A stretch of 64,000 bases of DNA from Varanus komodoensis. Lineage: Eukaryota > Chordata > Lepidosauria > Squamata > Varanidae. The stretch lies in the NCBI RefSeq assembly GCF_004798865.1, contig NW_025336598.1, positions 32,362,716 to 32,426,715 of the forward strand, read 5' to 3'. Each line of letters begins with the position of its first letter. Within the stretch, counting starts at the first letter, position 1. This document shows positions 12,946 through 24,572 of the stretch, in pieces. The notes beneath the pieces are model-generated. The model was not told where the DNA came from. It searched no databases and saw only the letters and a list, made by a program, of their open reading frames with translations. Both the position numbers and the translations under genes were made by a program.

Positions 12946-12958
12946 CCCAAAGGGTAGC
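12940..12958. repeat. hairpin at LINE 5' truncation point
   Basis: GCTACCC, a 5-base loop (ccaaa), then GGGTAGC: a perfect 7-bp stem exactly where similarity to the 59.3-60.2 kb L2-like copy stops. It parallels the longer fold-back at 60178-60211. Confidence 0.75.
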
Positions 12959-13962
12959 TTATCTTGGGATTCCTGTAAAAACCCTTGATCGGCAACCTAC
13001 ACCCCACTTCCCTTACTTCTAGTTCCGCATCATAAAAGCTTGTGGTGAAAAGCACAGTCCTCTGCTTTACCCCAAAGGGGGAGAACAAGGACCATGGCAT
13101 GCTCAGGCACACTCAGGAAGATCACCGGAGACTCTCCTGTGGAGGAGGCGCACTGCATAATCTCAGTGCTGCTGGTGCTGGACTGATGTCTGTCCATGCG
13201 ACTGAGCAGCACAAGGAGTAAAAGATTGTGGTGCTGCAATGCACAGCCCTCCAGCTGAAGAGCCTTTATCCCAGCTCAAGTGGCCTAACATCCCATTTCG
13301 GAGCATGTCGAGGCCAATTCTGAGCAGGGCTGAGCACACTGTTCTCCTGTTTGCTTGGGGGCAACAGTCATGTTTGAGGCCGAGGGGTCTAGAAATCTCA
13401 TCCCAAATGCCCTGAATAGTCAGAGCATCCTCTGCCGCTCCCCCAGGCCATGAGTTGCAATCCAGGGGGCACTCACCTGGAATCTATGGGCTTTCTTTCA
13501 CACAAATGTGTTTAGAATTGGTGTCGAGCTGCTTTCCGCTATTTTCAACCTTTCGCCCTTTCTCAGCTTCTCTTTGTCTATGGAAAACGGTTCACCTCTG
13601 CCTCTCATCTTTATGGCAGCCTTTTAAAGCAGCCTGATATTAAATCTCTCCCCAGACTTCTTTCCTGTAGACTAAATATATCTAAACCCTTGGCTGTCAT
13701 TGGTCTTGAATTCTAATTACACTATTTCCTCCCTATTCTGAAGATAATGAGAGAAAACGAAATGTCATTCCTCTGATGAACTAGGTGACATTCTTGGCTG
13801 TATTTGAGATTCCCCATATGTTCCACATTCCTTCTGGAAACATTAACTGGTCTGAAATTCACCCATCTAACTGGAAGTTGGATTAAATCAAGTTTGCTTT
13901 CTTGAACTTCCTCAGCAAAGCTAGGTGGACAAGGATGATATCACCAAACTCAGGAGTATGAA
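12959..13962. other. unassigned DNA
   Basis: No repeat or gene recognised beyond the LINE 5' end. The minus-strand frame continuing to 13112 is flanking DNA read through from the LINE. Confidence 0.45.
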
Positions 13963-14068
13963 CCCGTGGCACTGCAGAAGTTGTTGGACTCCCATCAGCC
14001 ACAGCCAGCCAGACCAATCACCATGGCTTATGGGAGTCATCCTGCAACACCTAGAGGGTCACTGCTGC
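13963..14068. mobile_element. palindromic hAT-like MITE (family M), copy 2
   Basis: It has the left half 'gttgttggactcccatcag', the central 'ccagccagaccaatcacc', and the inverted right half 'ttatgggagtcatcctgcaa'. It is the same arrangement as copy 1, more diverged. No target duplication was clear. Confidence 0.6.
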
Positions 14069-14334
14069 TCCAAAGAACATGGCGGAAAGAAGCCACGATC
14101 TGCCAATCAATCTGTCAGCACTAAGTTTGGCTGATTTTGTTTGTGAGAGGACCCACCAATAGCTTCCCAAGAGCTGAGCAAGGGGCAAAAGGCCTGGTGG
14201 GATTAAACAGTTTAGGCTGCTGGGGAAGGCCTGGTCCCTCACTCAAAGAACAGGCCCTGCAACTGGCAGCCTTTTAAAGGGGAAGCCTCCTGGCTTTAGA
14301 CCAGCTGCAGGCTAGAACGACTTAAGCCCCACGG
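14069..14334. other. unassigned DNA
   Basis: Short spacer between a MITE and a MIR-like SINE; nothing recognised. Confidence 0.4.
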
Positions 14335-14540
14335 AAGAGTGGCAAAGAGCAAGCAATGCAAGGATGGGTGTCCATGGTTTAAATCTCACTTAGGCTGGTG
14401 GGGGGGACCTCAGCTCCCCACCCCTTAATGCACAGTAAGGGGATAATAGTGGTAACTGACCGTTCTTACAAGCCCTCATAAGGATTGCTTTGATAACTGA
14501 GGGAGAAAAGTGAGGCATAAATGTTTTAAAGCACTGCAGG
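14335..14540 (+). mobile_element. MIR (CORE-SINE) fossil
   Basis: It follows MIR order: a tRNA-like head (gtggcaaagagcaagc, gtttaaatctcacttagg), then ggggataatagtggtaactg, aggattgctttgataactga and 'aaatgttttaaagcactg'. MIR is an ancient amniote SINE, so this is an old insertion. Confidence 0.75.
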
Positions 14541-14948
14541 AGCAATTTTGAACATTTCTTCTCAGAGAAAAAAAAATCTGAGATGGGTTTTATCACCTCA
14601 TATGAAGCCCACTTTGCAGAATTTTATCGGAGCCTCACTTTTTAAATTTAATTTTACTTATTTAATGTTTTGGATGCCTGACATGTCTTTTTCATAGGCC
14701 AAATACCCCAGAAAGGCACCAGGTCCTGGACCTGTTAGAAGTAAAGAGCAGTTGCTCCTGCCATGATTTACTTACAGTCACAGCAACCACTCCACTCCCT
14801 CCTTTTAGGAAAACAGAAGGAATTCATGTGAAATGGCCCACAGCTGCACGCTTCTTCTGCAGATGATCCCAAGGCAGCCCCAGAGTTACCAGCTCAAAGG
14901 AGGCTGCACTTCCTGGAAGGTATCGTGTGCACCCCATCTGCCCAGGAC

Positions 14949-14950
<2 letters not shown>
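14541..14950. other. unassigned DNA
   Basis: No recognisable repeat or gene. AT-rich around 14640-14670. Confidence 0.4.

Positions 14951-14982
<32 letters not shown>
14951..14982. repeat. (CA)16 microsatellite
   Basis: Sixteen uninterrupted CA units. Confidence 0.97.
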
Positions 14983-14984
<2 letters not shown>

Positions 14985-15929
14985 GGGTTGCCTTGCCATC
15001 TTCAGACCCTGAAGACACTGGCCACGAGGACCCCTCATTCCCTATTACTCCCCCATCAGTGCAGCTTGAGGCTACTAAACAGGCCCAGTCTCTAGGAGAC
15101 AAAGCCTCCGTTGATGCGCAGGCAGAGCCTAAATCCAGACCAGATCAGGCCTCCTTAGAGCAACACACAGACGCCCCGTCTGGCTTGAAGTCTCAGCACT
15201 ACTTGGAGGTTTCCTTGGTCTGATCTTTTCCCCATATTGCTTGCTTCAAAACCCAAACGGAACCTGAACCTTGCTCAAGTTCTGATCCATAGCGGGTCCC
15301 CACAACCCAGGCTACAGTGTAGGGCACTGGCAGAACCCATGGCCAGCAAGGGTGCCCTGCGGTATTGCCACTGCTAGTAGTCGTGCTCTCTGCTCTAGGA
15401 AAATGTTGGGGCATTTCACTTCCTTCGCAGAGAAATTCGGTTAACCCCCCCGCCATCCTCTGCCCGTGAATGGGGTGGACTCTTTCAAGGCGACATCTGC
15501 TCTGAAGGGCACCCAAGCAAGAGCTATACCATGTGCTAAGGAAAGACGATCATTGCTGCTGCTTTGCTTTACTGTACAGCATTCCCAGGTTGCCACTGCT
15601 CCATTTAGCACAGTGCAGCGACTGGGTGGGGCACTGAAGGGAACTGGTCCTGTGGGCATATTGAGCCTGTGGAAATAGCACTGCGGAATAGCCTCCTTTT
15701 GCTGGGCACCTCAGAGAGGTTCTCAACAGGCAGTGCTGCTCTGCCTCAGGTAACGGCGTGAAGGCCAGCAAAAGCTCGGGATGATCAGCGCCCTGGAGAG
15801 GTGGAGGCAGGGGCTCGCCCTGAGCCTGGGATCTGAGAAGCAGCCGTGCCAGCCCAAAACGCCTCCTGCCCAGCTGATCTGACCAGCACCCATCCTCTCG
15901 GAAAAACTGCCTCTGCATATTATTGAAAG
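14983..15929. other. unassigned DNA with an open frame
   Basis: The plus-strand frame through 15223 downstream of the CA repeat is rich in Pro, Glu, Gln and Ser and has no recognisable domain. The start is set only by the repeat. I do not regard it as a gene. Confidence 0.35.
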
Positions 15930-16078
15930 AGGGAGAGAGAGAGAGGGTTTATACACACACACACAATTTTATATTGATTTTATATAATTCTATATATAAT
16001 TAATATATTAAATATTTAATTCAATGCAATAATTAAATCTTAATTAACGTAATAATAATAATAATCAGCAGCAGCAGC
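15930..16078. repeat. low-complexity cluster: (GA)n, (CA)n, AT-rich, (TAA)n(CAG)n
   Basis: In order: a GA tract, a short ACAC tract, about 80 bp of almost pure A/T with repeated 'tatata' and 'ttaat' words, then (TAA)n followed by (CAG)n. The final TAA/CAG pairing repeats the ATT/AGC compound repeat at 10.8 kb. Confidence 0.9.
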
Positions 16079-17057
16079 AAGAGGGTGACTTCCCCCTTGA
16101 CAGGGCTCATGTGCTCCAAGCAGAGCCACTGCAACATCGGTTTCCCCATGCAAAAGCTGTTGCTCCATTCCACCCCTGCCCTTTTTCGCTAGGCTCAAGG
16201 GCCGCCTTGCTTTGCTGTGGCCTCGGAAGAAGGATCTCATTTACTGAGCATGACATCTGATCAACACAACAAGCAAGCTGAGATTTACAAGGAGCCTATA
16301 ATGGATGCATCTTGTACCTTCGCCTATATGTCCCTTTAGGAAAACGCTAGCAGCTTGAGAGATGGGGATACGGAAAGTTACATGGAACAGTAAAGCAACC
16401 CTCCCGGGAGAAGTACTAAGTCAGCTGAAAGAGCACCCTTTCAGCTTGCCAGGTTGTCAGATGGCAGTAAATCTGGTATGGCCGGGTCAGCAATGCAGTA
16501 CCTCCGAGCCCATGGGCACCTGCCAAGACCCCCCCGGCCCTCACAGGGATGCTTTTACCCACCGCTCTGGAACGACAGCGCTCCATGGGCATTCCTGGAG
16601 GTGGGAGAAAGGGTGCCCTGCAAAAACACGGCCCAGGCAGGGAGAAAGCCCACCCACCAGCACCAAGGCTCGGCTCAGTGGGGGCCATGGGGGGTGGACT
16701 CCACCCTCCCTGCAGCCTCTGGCTTTGGCCGGGCTCTCTCGTCGCCACCTCCAAGTGGCTGGGATGCTCTCACTCCACAGAAGCAGCAGAAATCAGCCTG
16801 CTCTGTTGACTTTAATGGAGGCGGGAGCAAAAGCGTTCTGCCAGAAATGCGGCTGAGTTGGAGGCAAGAAAAGGGAGCAGGGAAGAAAAAGGGAGAGGCC
16901 AAATGGTTCATATGACTTGGCAGTGTAATTCCCTGCCTTACCAATTGATTCAATCTCACATTTATAATTCTGTTGCTATCTGGGCCATCATACTGTATTG
17001 CAGATTCTGAGCTGTGTGCTCCTTTAAAAATGCGTTTTTCATAGTTAAGAAACTTAC
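16079..17057. other. unassigned DNA, GC-rich in the middle
   Basis: No repeat recognised. 16450-16800 is GC-rich and open in several frames on both strands at once, which points to base composition and not to coding. Confidence 0.4.
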
Positions 17058-17150
17058 AGCCACGGTTGTCATTATTGCGCTTATACCTTATGTCATTGTG
17101 GCAAATGTGACTCCCACAGTTTGCACAATGGTATCTGTTTTGCTTTAATG
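17058..17150 (-). CDS. candidate internal coding exon with CxxC motif (unrecognised protein)
   Basis: Read on the minus strand, a pyrimidine-rich tract ending in ttatttgtag precedes 93 bp and is followed by the consensus donor gtaagt. 93 bp is 31 codons, a symmetric exon. The open frame gives LKQNRYHCANCGSHICHND, then IRYKRNNDNRG, with Cys-x2-Cys and a third Cys five residues later. That spacing hints at a zinc-binding or disulfide-rich fold, but I do not recognise the protein. The surrounding 100 bp is repeat-free and keeps several CpGs. No flanking exon was found in the window, so it could be one exon of a long-intron gene, a decayed exon, or a conserved non-coding element with chance splice signals. 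Confidence 0.22.
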
Positions 17151-19182
17151 CTACAAATAATATAGGCATATCTTAGGCCAAATTACAAGTTTCAGGATCT
17201 TTTTTATTGCTGTTGTGCAGGCTGTAATGTGTAGCGTGTAGGTTTATTCACCTTTTCCCATCCGGTAGATTTTTCCACTTTACAGAGAGCAGTCCGCTTT
17301 TTTGGAGTGCTGGGAGAGGGTAGTTCTCTGCTTGGTGATCTCCTCTGTTTAATGGGCTGTCCAGTCTCAGTCTGGTTTCAAGCTGAAGAGCCGTAAGAAG
17401 AGAAAGCAGGGACCTTGGCCCTGCATGGCAGCCGTTAGCATGTTGACCGCAGACCAAACAAGTCTGCGGGTCACCTGCTCAGTGCTCTCCACTGTCAGGA
17501 GACGGATCCCCATTTAAGCCATAGCCATTATTTTAAAATCTGCAGCCATACAGTTTGCACATGCAAATATTACGCAAGTTGGTGTGCCCTCAGTGTCCAT
17601 TGCAGACTGCAATTGCTGCATTGTATTAGAGCACACCCACGCCTTGGGGAACAGTGACGTGCTGTGGGGTTTGACCCTGAGCTGCATCGCTTGAAGGTTT
17701 GTGCCCTCATTTTTTTACTTGTCACAACTTCTTCTCTTTGCAATCTATCCCACTCTTTGTTCACACACTTCCCTGTACTGATGATGGCCTGCGTTTTGTG
17801 GTGGTTTGCGTGTCAGGCATGCGTTTTGATTTGTTGTTTCGGTTACCTCTTTGCTCTGGCAATTGGTCACCTAGTTGTCCTTGAGGGTTTTTTTTCTTTA
17901 AGCTGCATAAATAAATGTAGGGCAGCAGTGGAACTGCTAGAATATGGCCTTGTTTTATTTTCCCATGAGGAAAACAAGAGGATGGTCTCTCACCAAATGA
18001 AACAGTTTTAAAAGCAAAATCCAAGTTGCATCTTACCTTTAGGAGGAGGCAGGACAAAAGCTAAGAAGAGCAATTACTATTCAGCTTTATGAAATCCTAG
18101 GACAACAATTGTTTTGGTACTTTCACCCACAACCTTTGCTGTCAAAACACGTTTGTGTAAATGCAACTGTAAATGTAACAGCAGAGAGGATGCAGACACA
18201 TTCAAAAACAGAGTCCAGAATTCACTGGTGATCCCTTAAACTGAAGACCTTCCCTTCATCATGCTGGCTTGGGATGATTAGAAGCATAACCACAATGTAT
18301 CCAGAGGGCACCTCATTGGGGAAAGCTGCTTTAAGAGTGACAGCACTAACCCTGCGCAGCTTTCAGCCTGGGACTTCAGGGCTGCTGGGGTGGCGGGCAA
18401 GCATGCAGCGGCCAGCCCCAGTCCACACAAGCCCCCCCACACTGCCCTCGCCCTCCCCGTCCTGGTACAGGTCGCCTCTATGCATATTCCAGGTCTCTGT
18501 CCCCATGGGAGAGTCAGGGACTGAGGGGGAGGGCTTGCCTGTGCATCAGGGTCCCCTTCCCATGGTCAGGCCAAAGGCCCACACAGGGCTGTAGAATTAG
18601 GATGGCCAGAGGCTCAAGGTTTTTGTCAGAACCTTGGAACTCATTGCTGGCAAGCCAGCGCACAGAGCCTAATTGCTTCTGTGTAGGGAGAGGGTTCCCC
18701 TGGTGTCCTGCATCTAAAGAAGACATCGAAACATGCTTTGCATTTGCTGCTCTGTCAGGCACATGGAAGTTCTTCTGAGATGCAAAAGCATTCCAGCTGG
18801 TGTGACAGCATAGGTGACAAAGAAGTGGATCAAAACAGTTGTTAGTATGGCAGCTTCCTTCTCCTGGATAGGCAATTCAGATCCAGTTTGGTATGGGGGT
18901 AACTCAAAGCAGAGTAAAAATCCACATTTTGATAGTTGCAGCAATTCATCTGTTAATGCAGAGCAGTAGGGAAAGCAGAGAGGAGAGGAGTTGTCTTAAT
19001 CAGCCACGTGTATCTAGACAGGGATGAGCAGGAGATGGACCTCCAGATTTGAAGCTTGGTTCCGCCAGATTTGTTTTGAAGCTTGGTTCCCGGGAGTTTC
19101 TGCCAGCATAGCCAATGATTAGAAAGGTTGGGAGTTTATATCCACACCTGAAAGTCTCCTTTCAGTTCTCCCAGATCTGCAT
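17151..19182. other. unassigned DNA
   Basis: About 2 kb without recognisable repeats or genes. A short near-direct repeat 'gaagcttggttcc' occurs twice at 19053-19090. Confidence 0.4.
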
Positions 19183-19372
19183 CAGCCTTCTCCAACCTGG
19201 TGCCCTCCAGGTGTGTTGGACCAACTCCCATCAGCCTCAGCCATCTCCTCTTCAGCTCAAAGCCTCATTGAAAAGTACACATTACTGAGGAGCTTTGCCT
19301 AAATTGTCTGGGGGATGATGGGCATTGTAGTCCAACACATCAAGAATGCACTGGATCGGGAAGGCCTAGTGT
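19183..19372. mobile_element. hAT-like MITE (family M), copy 3, enlarged centre
   Basis: The left end is cagccttctccaacctggtg with 'tgttggaccaactcccatca'. The right end is 'gggcattgtagtccaacaca' and 'gatcgggaaggcc'. At about 190 bp it is longer than the other copies, so the centre may hold a small insertion. Confidence 0.7.
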
Positions 19373-20639
19373 AGATCAACCCCCTACAGGCACAAGCACA
19401 CACATCGTTCCGAGGCTTCGAAGCTGAACGGCAAACACTGTGGTGGTGTGTTGACCTTCTGCAATTGCATTTCTCTCTTCTGGGAATGAATTGATTTTGC
19501 TCTGGCTGCTGTGTAGCGGTACAAGCTGACCCTGGGCTTCAAAGTGTAAAGTACCACCAACAGCAGGGGAACAGAAAGGGTTTCATCAGCTATTAAGAAA
19601 TTAAAATGCTGTGTTAACTGCTGAAGGCTTTTGGGATCGCCTCTGAAAATAGCTAGAGCCAGTTCCGAAGGCGCACTGGGCACGTGATCCCAGATTTCAC
19701 ATTTACTTAGGAAATCTTCCTGAGTGAGGGAATGTGATGGAAGCAAAGTGACAAGTCTGACAGGCAGGTTTAGGAGCTGGATTTTTAAAGATCAAGTACA
19801 GCAGCAATGAACGAATAACCATTTCTTTTGGAAGGTTATACATTTTCATTTCTATTTCATTTATTCCATTTCAGTACCACCCAATACTCTTTGGAAGGAT
19901 TGAAGAGATTAAGAGTCTTAAAAATACAATATTGTCCTTAATTTACATTTACAGAAAAACTTATAAACAGACAGCAAACACACACAGAGACAGACAGACA
20001 GCTAAGCACTGTTGACAATCCACACTAAGAAATCCAAGGCATAAATTAAAAGCGAGTAGGGCAAGTTTGGGCGCAGCCCTTCTGCCCCACCTCAGTGCAT
20101 AGAAGCTTGGTGCCTCTGGTATTCTGAAAGAGGTGATGGGACAGTGGTCCCACCATGCCTCACACCCTGAGTTTTATCCAGACAGCAGGCGGCCATTTTG
20201 GCCGTCTGGATAATGTGCCAGGGAGGAGGAGAGGAGGAGTGTTCAGGCAAGTCCTCAGCCCTGGCCGCCGCCGCCGCCGCCTCCTCTCCCCAGCCCATGG
20301 TGTGCACTTTTTTCTCCCCTTCAACTCCCATTTGCAACCTTGGCAGAAGCCACCGGTGTGTTTCTTCCACCTCCGCTTGTGCAGGGTGGCAGGGTGGAGC
20401 GGGGACTCAGCTGCAGGGTCCCAGCTCTGAAATGACAGGTCTGAATACAGCCATGCCCCATTTGGACAACATCCGCAGGCCAGAGGCTCACACCCTTAAG
20501 TCACATTAAACTCTGCATTGAGAGCCTGATGGTGGACGGAAGGTTCTCTAGAAGGTAACGTTCATTACTTCACAAAATAAGCCTAGCTACACCGCCAAGT
20601 TTTAAAATACAGTGCCAGTTTCAAAACAACAGAAATGGA
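19373..20639. other. unassigned DNA with small tandem repeats
   Basis: Short repeats only: a CA/GACA tract near 19978-20000 and a (CCG)n run at 20263-20282. No gene recognised; frames through the CCG run encode only low-complexity alanine or arginine tracts. Confidence 0.4.
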
Positions 20640-21000
20640 AAGACTAAGATGCCTAGGAAAACAAGAAGGCACTGGAAAGAGTGCAATGCAGGGCCTAGGC
20701 AAACCTCTTGGAAAAGCCCCTCCCACAGCTAGGGTGCCACAGCAGAAAAGGCCTTCCCCTTAGTAGCCGTCTCACTTTCTTTGGTGGGGCTCCCAGAGAG
20801 AAGTGCACCTGAGGACAATCTTTGAGTCTGGGCAGGGATATACCGGAGGGGGTGGACCCAGGTCATTTGGGACTTTGAATGCTGCTACCAGCACTTTAAG
20901 TCAGGCCCAGACACAGACTGGCAGCCAGTACAGATGGGAAGTACTGGCCCAATAGGACCACACTGGCCAGCCCCACTAACGAACTTGCTGTCTTCAGCCT
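20640..21000 (-). mobile_element. L2-like LINE fragment, old, antisense
   Basis: Key L2-like ORF2 C-terminal landmarks can be matched on the minus strand: ggtgccacagcagaaaag (the 'RAFSVVAP' region), 'gactttgaatgctgctacca', and 'agacacagactggcagccag' (the 'LHWLP' region). The frame is broken in several places, so this is an older copy than those at 12.3 and 59.3 kb. Confidence 0.65.
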
Positions 21001-21085
21001 GGTATGTGGAGGTAAATTGCCTCAGAACATGGAGCTGTCATACCTATGAATATGTCTGACCTTTTAAAAAGCTAATTAAGCTTTA

Positions 21086-21198
21086 CAGCAGGGTAGCCCT
21101 TCAGATGTTGGTTAATTTCAACTCTCTCCAGCTTTGACCTCCATTAATGGTGTTGTGGGAGATGGGATTTGTAGGCTCAATGACACATGGGGGCTGCC
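21086..21198. mobile_element. hAT-like MITE (family M), copy 4, diverged
   Basis: It contains 'agcccttcagatgttgg', 'aatttcaactctctccag' and 'gggagatgggatttgtagg' in family order. The ends are decayed and assignment is by order of inner words. Confidence 0.4.
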
Positions 21199-21244
21199 AT
21201 TTCCCACCCCATTAGATATGAACTCTGAAATCTATTAATCCTCA

Positions 21245-21565
21245 TAGTTAATTACCTTATACTTTTTATTTGTTGTATGATTTTATTTCTGTACCATCCA
21301 ATAGTCAAAGCTGTCCATCACCTGAATCCTGGAAGTGTTGCTTGCTTGACCATCAAAGAGAAATGCATAATTAATTAATTTCTCTCAACTCTGCTTTTCA
21401 CTGTCCCCCTACATTGTGACCTAAACCAAATAGGTTTTTTGACTCCACTTTGGAACAACACCCACTTTCCCAGACTCCTTAATCGTTATTTGTTATTCAT
21501 TACATATCCATGCCACCCGTAGCCAAAGCTCTTTGGGCAGTTTGCTATATAAAAGGAATAGCAAA
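21245..21565 (-). mobile_element. LINE 3'-UTR remnants, antisense
   Basis: Two tail-like pieces: 21255-21330 (ttttatttctgtaccatcca) and 21485-21560 (catatccatgccacccgtag, gctctttgggcagtttgc). These match the antisense 'atgccgcccc...cggcttacaa' tail seen in the better L2-like copies. The second piece may be a separate insertion. Confidence 0.45.
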
Positions 21566-24500
21566 ATCTCTCTAAAAAGTACCTGTTACTGAGTCACTGT
21601 GCCTAAATTGTTTACTGACCAATTGTGGCTGAGTTGGTGAGCTGTATCAGTGGCATGAATGGTCCCTCTGAGCAATCCAAATGCCAGTCCTTGTGTTCAT
21701 GAAGCCTTTTCTTTAGGATTAAAGAAACTGTCACAATTCAGTTTGTAATCAGGGTCCACCTCTCGCTCCATCCAGAAACTTTGGAGTAACTCACTAAGTC
21801 AGCACCCCAAAGCATGTGCCCCGAGGCACACAGAGAGGCTGTGTGAAGCCCCTCCACCCTATACCTGCTCAGCGAAGGAGATGGAATTCAGGGTTAATTC
21901 TAAAGCATGGCATTTTCTGTATGTTGCAAAGACCCCCCAAATGCAAAGAGCTCCATATCGAAACATGAACTGCTCAGATCAATTGAATCAGGTCATCAAC
22001 TCTGCTACATGTTGACCCAGATCCAGTTCATGTTGCGGGTGCTTTGCTGGTTGCTGGTGTGCCGCCAGCCGTGTTGGCCTAAATAGTACCAAATAGGACC
22101 AAAATAGGCATTTCCTTGTACTATCTACCCTTGCTAGGCTGTCATGTGAAGCTTATGGAAGATGGGGTGGGTTTCCTTCTTGGCCGCGTGTTCTAGTGCT
22201 ACCAAAACTCAGCTATTTCCTTTGTGCCAGTCTAAGCTGGGCTCTATACCTGAAAAGCACAAGCAAGCATATGACACACAATCTTTTAGCAGAGCACTCC
22301 AGGAAACCCTCAGTACATGAAAGGAAAATAATGCCCTTGCTTCGCAATCACCTCATGCATTACAAGGGATTAGTGTATGCTCGCCTTGAATACAGCAAGA
22401 TAGGGAACACTCAGGTGAATTTATTTAATAATTGATAGTGGAAATAGACTCTAATGAAATTTCCATCATCCAGAAACATGAACTCTATATTATCAGGATT
22501 TCGTTGCCTACTTCCTAAATACATGACTTGGCAGCTTTGCTGAATTCCTTGTTTATGTACAAGGACGGGACCAACACACTGGTTTTGAGATGCTAGGAAG
22601 CTCAAGGAATGGAGAAGCCTCCTATTTTTGCTTGATTGGTTTTTAAAAATCATTTTTTTAAAAAAATGAGTAAGATAGAGTCAGTTTTATATCATCCTTC
22701 TCTCAAATGAAAACATTCCTGTTTCAGCCAGCCTTTGGCCTGCATTTGGATCAACTCAGTTGATCCTTCACTTTTGTTTTGGTAGTTTGGCTCATATTTT
22801 TTAATCGGCTGCTCTTCTCTTGGTGTTCTCCCTTGAAATGGATTTGTTATTTTGAGACAAAATGTTTAAACTGCAGCAGTAAGAACACACATGCCAATAT
22901 AACAAGATAGCTAAATAAAGAAATTTGCTAATTATAATTCTTAGTCTATCATGACTATGCTTGTGGAACAGCTAGAGTAAAACAACCTAATTAGAAGCTC
23001 CCTGTATAAGCACTGGAATCTAATGAAAGAAGTTACATAGGGTACAGTGACAACAGTTGGCTTTCTAATCTGTTGTGATTCTTTTCCAGTTTCTTAGCAT
23101 GGCTTGAGCGGTTTGGTTCTGACTTAGAAAGGTGAGACATTAGTGCTCTCTGACAACAACAGTGCAGGTCAGACAGTAACGCTCAGATGCACGCACATTT
23201 CAGAAAACAATAAAAATCAGAGGGTTTTGTGAATGGAAGCCAGGATCAGAAAGAGGATCAGAAATACTCCCAGTGTGAGCCAAATAGCTGTGACTTTGAC
23301 AGCAATACTTATTTGTCCCTTGCAAGTCCCATTCATGTATCGCGCAGGATAGCACTCCACCCAAAATGTGCAATGGGGCACACAGCCGATGGTGGGGTGC
23401 AGATGCCATCACCTTCCTTCCTAGAATTCACGGGGCTTTTCTTGCCATCTGGTTCACTGCCACTATTACAGCCGAGCTGCGGGGGAAGCAGTTCAGGTGA
23501 TGGGCAAGGGAGGCTTTACAGTGGAAGTGAACCAGATGGTGGGAAAAGTGCAGTGAACTATAGAACTCTAGCTGGATTAATTGTCTTGGCAGAAATGGAG
23601 TCCCTGCTGTTCTCTCCTTTCCTTAGCAGCCCCTTTAGCCCCCTGAAAATACGAGTCAGGGATTCATAGACTCTGCTGAACGGGGTGCGCTGTAGCAGAG
23701 GGTGGGGGGCATGAACACTGGTCCTTCGGCAGCGGAGAAGGCTGACGCTAGATCTACCCCCTAGATGGGATCGGGGAGAGGGCCTATTCTTCACCCAGAA
23801 ACTGACTCCCATGGGAGTCATCTCTCTTTGTGTTTAATGACCTTCCATGGAACAGTTAGCATTTTCCTTTTTGGGAACCATTAATGATTATCCCATCTGA
23901 ATAGCTTTAGAACAGATCTGAACAATACATTTGTCTGCTGTATTAGTTGTGTATGAGCGCTTTGTTGTATTTATTTATGTCAAATGGTTTCCTAAGTTAT
24001 TAGATTGGATCCAGGATCTGCTTTTAGCAAGAGGAAGGGCTCTTATCTCAGAGGCTACTTCTGTCCTGTTTGGGGGATCACACTCCCCCAAAATGCAGAC
24101 AGCCACTCACCTCATCTAACAGGACCTCCTTGCTTTTTGTGTAGCGTTTTCAGCAGGCAGAGGGAGTTGCCACTGGAAGGAGCAAGCAGGAAAGTTCACT
24201 TCCAGAAGCACATAAATCTGGATCGAACCCCGTTGGTCTCGGTTGTGCTGTTGGCCTTCAGATAGCCTTGGACATGTTCATGAAAGGCAGGTTGTAAGTG
24301 AACGTGGCAAGCCAGGGAGTTGGTTCCTCAACGTAGTCTCTGGTTTCTGTTGGGAAGGGCTCCCAGCACACTGGCTGGTTGAATGCACAGTGACCTGGCT
24401 TACACAAAATGGTCACCCATGAGTTAAACAATCCATGGGTTGTCAGGGACAACCAGGAGAGAATGGGCGCACTCTCTGCAGCCTGTTGGCCACTTCCACT

Positions 24501-24572
24501 TTTAATCCGTAACCCACAAGCAGTTGCTGGGCACATCATCCACACTCAGACTACAGGTAAGACAACCTAATG
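21566..24572. other. unassigned DNA, about 3 kb
   Basis: No repeat family, RNA gene or exon recognised. 22650-23060 is AT-rich with words such as ctaattataattc and cctaattag that could belong to a regulatory element, but the density is low. Confidence 0.4.

Noticed and set aside
12501-13112. 203-codon minus-strand frame as a host gene
   Set aside because: The body is the L2-like ORF2 C-terminus; residues upstream of about 12945 are read-through into flanking DNA.
16362-16915. Overlapping 150-160 codon frames in GC-rich DNA
   Set aside because: Open simultaneously in several frames on both strands, with no domain; base composition explains it.
16675-17169. Full 164-codon minus-strand frame as one gene
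   Set aside because: Only the 93-bp part with splice signals is exon-like; the rest runs past a consensus donor into GC-rich DNA without protein features.
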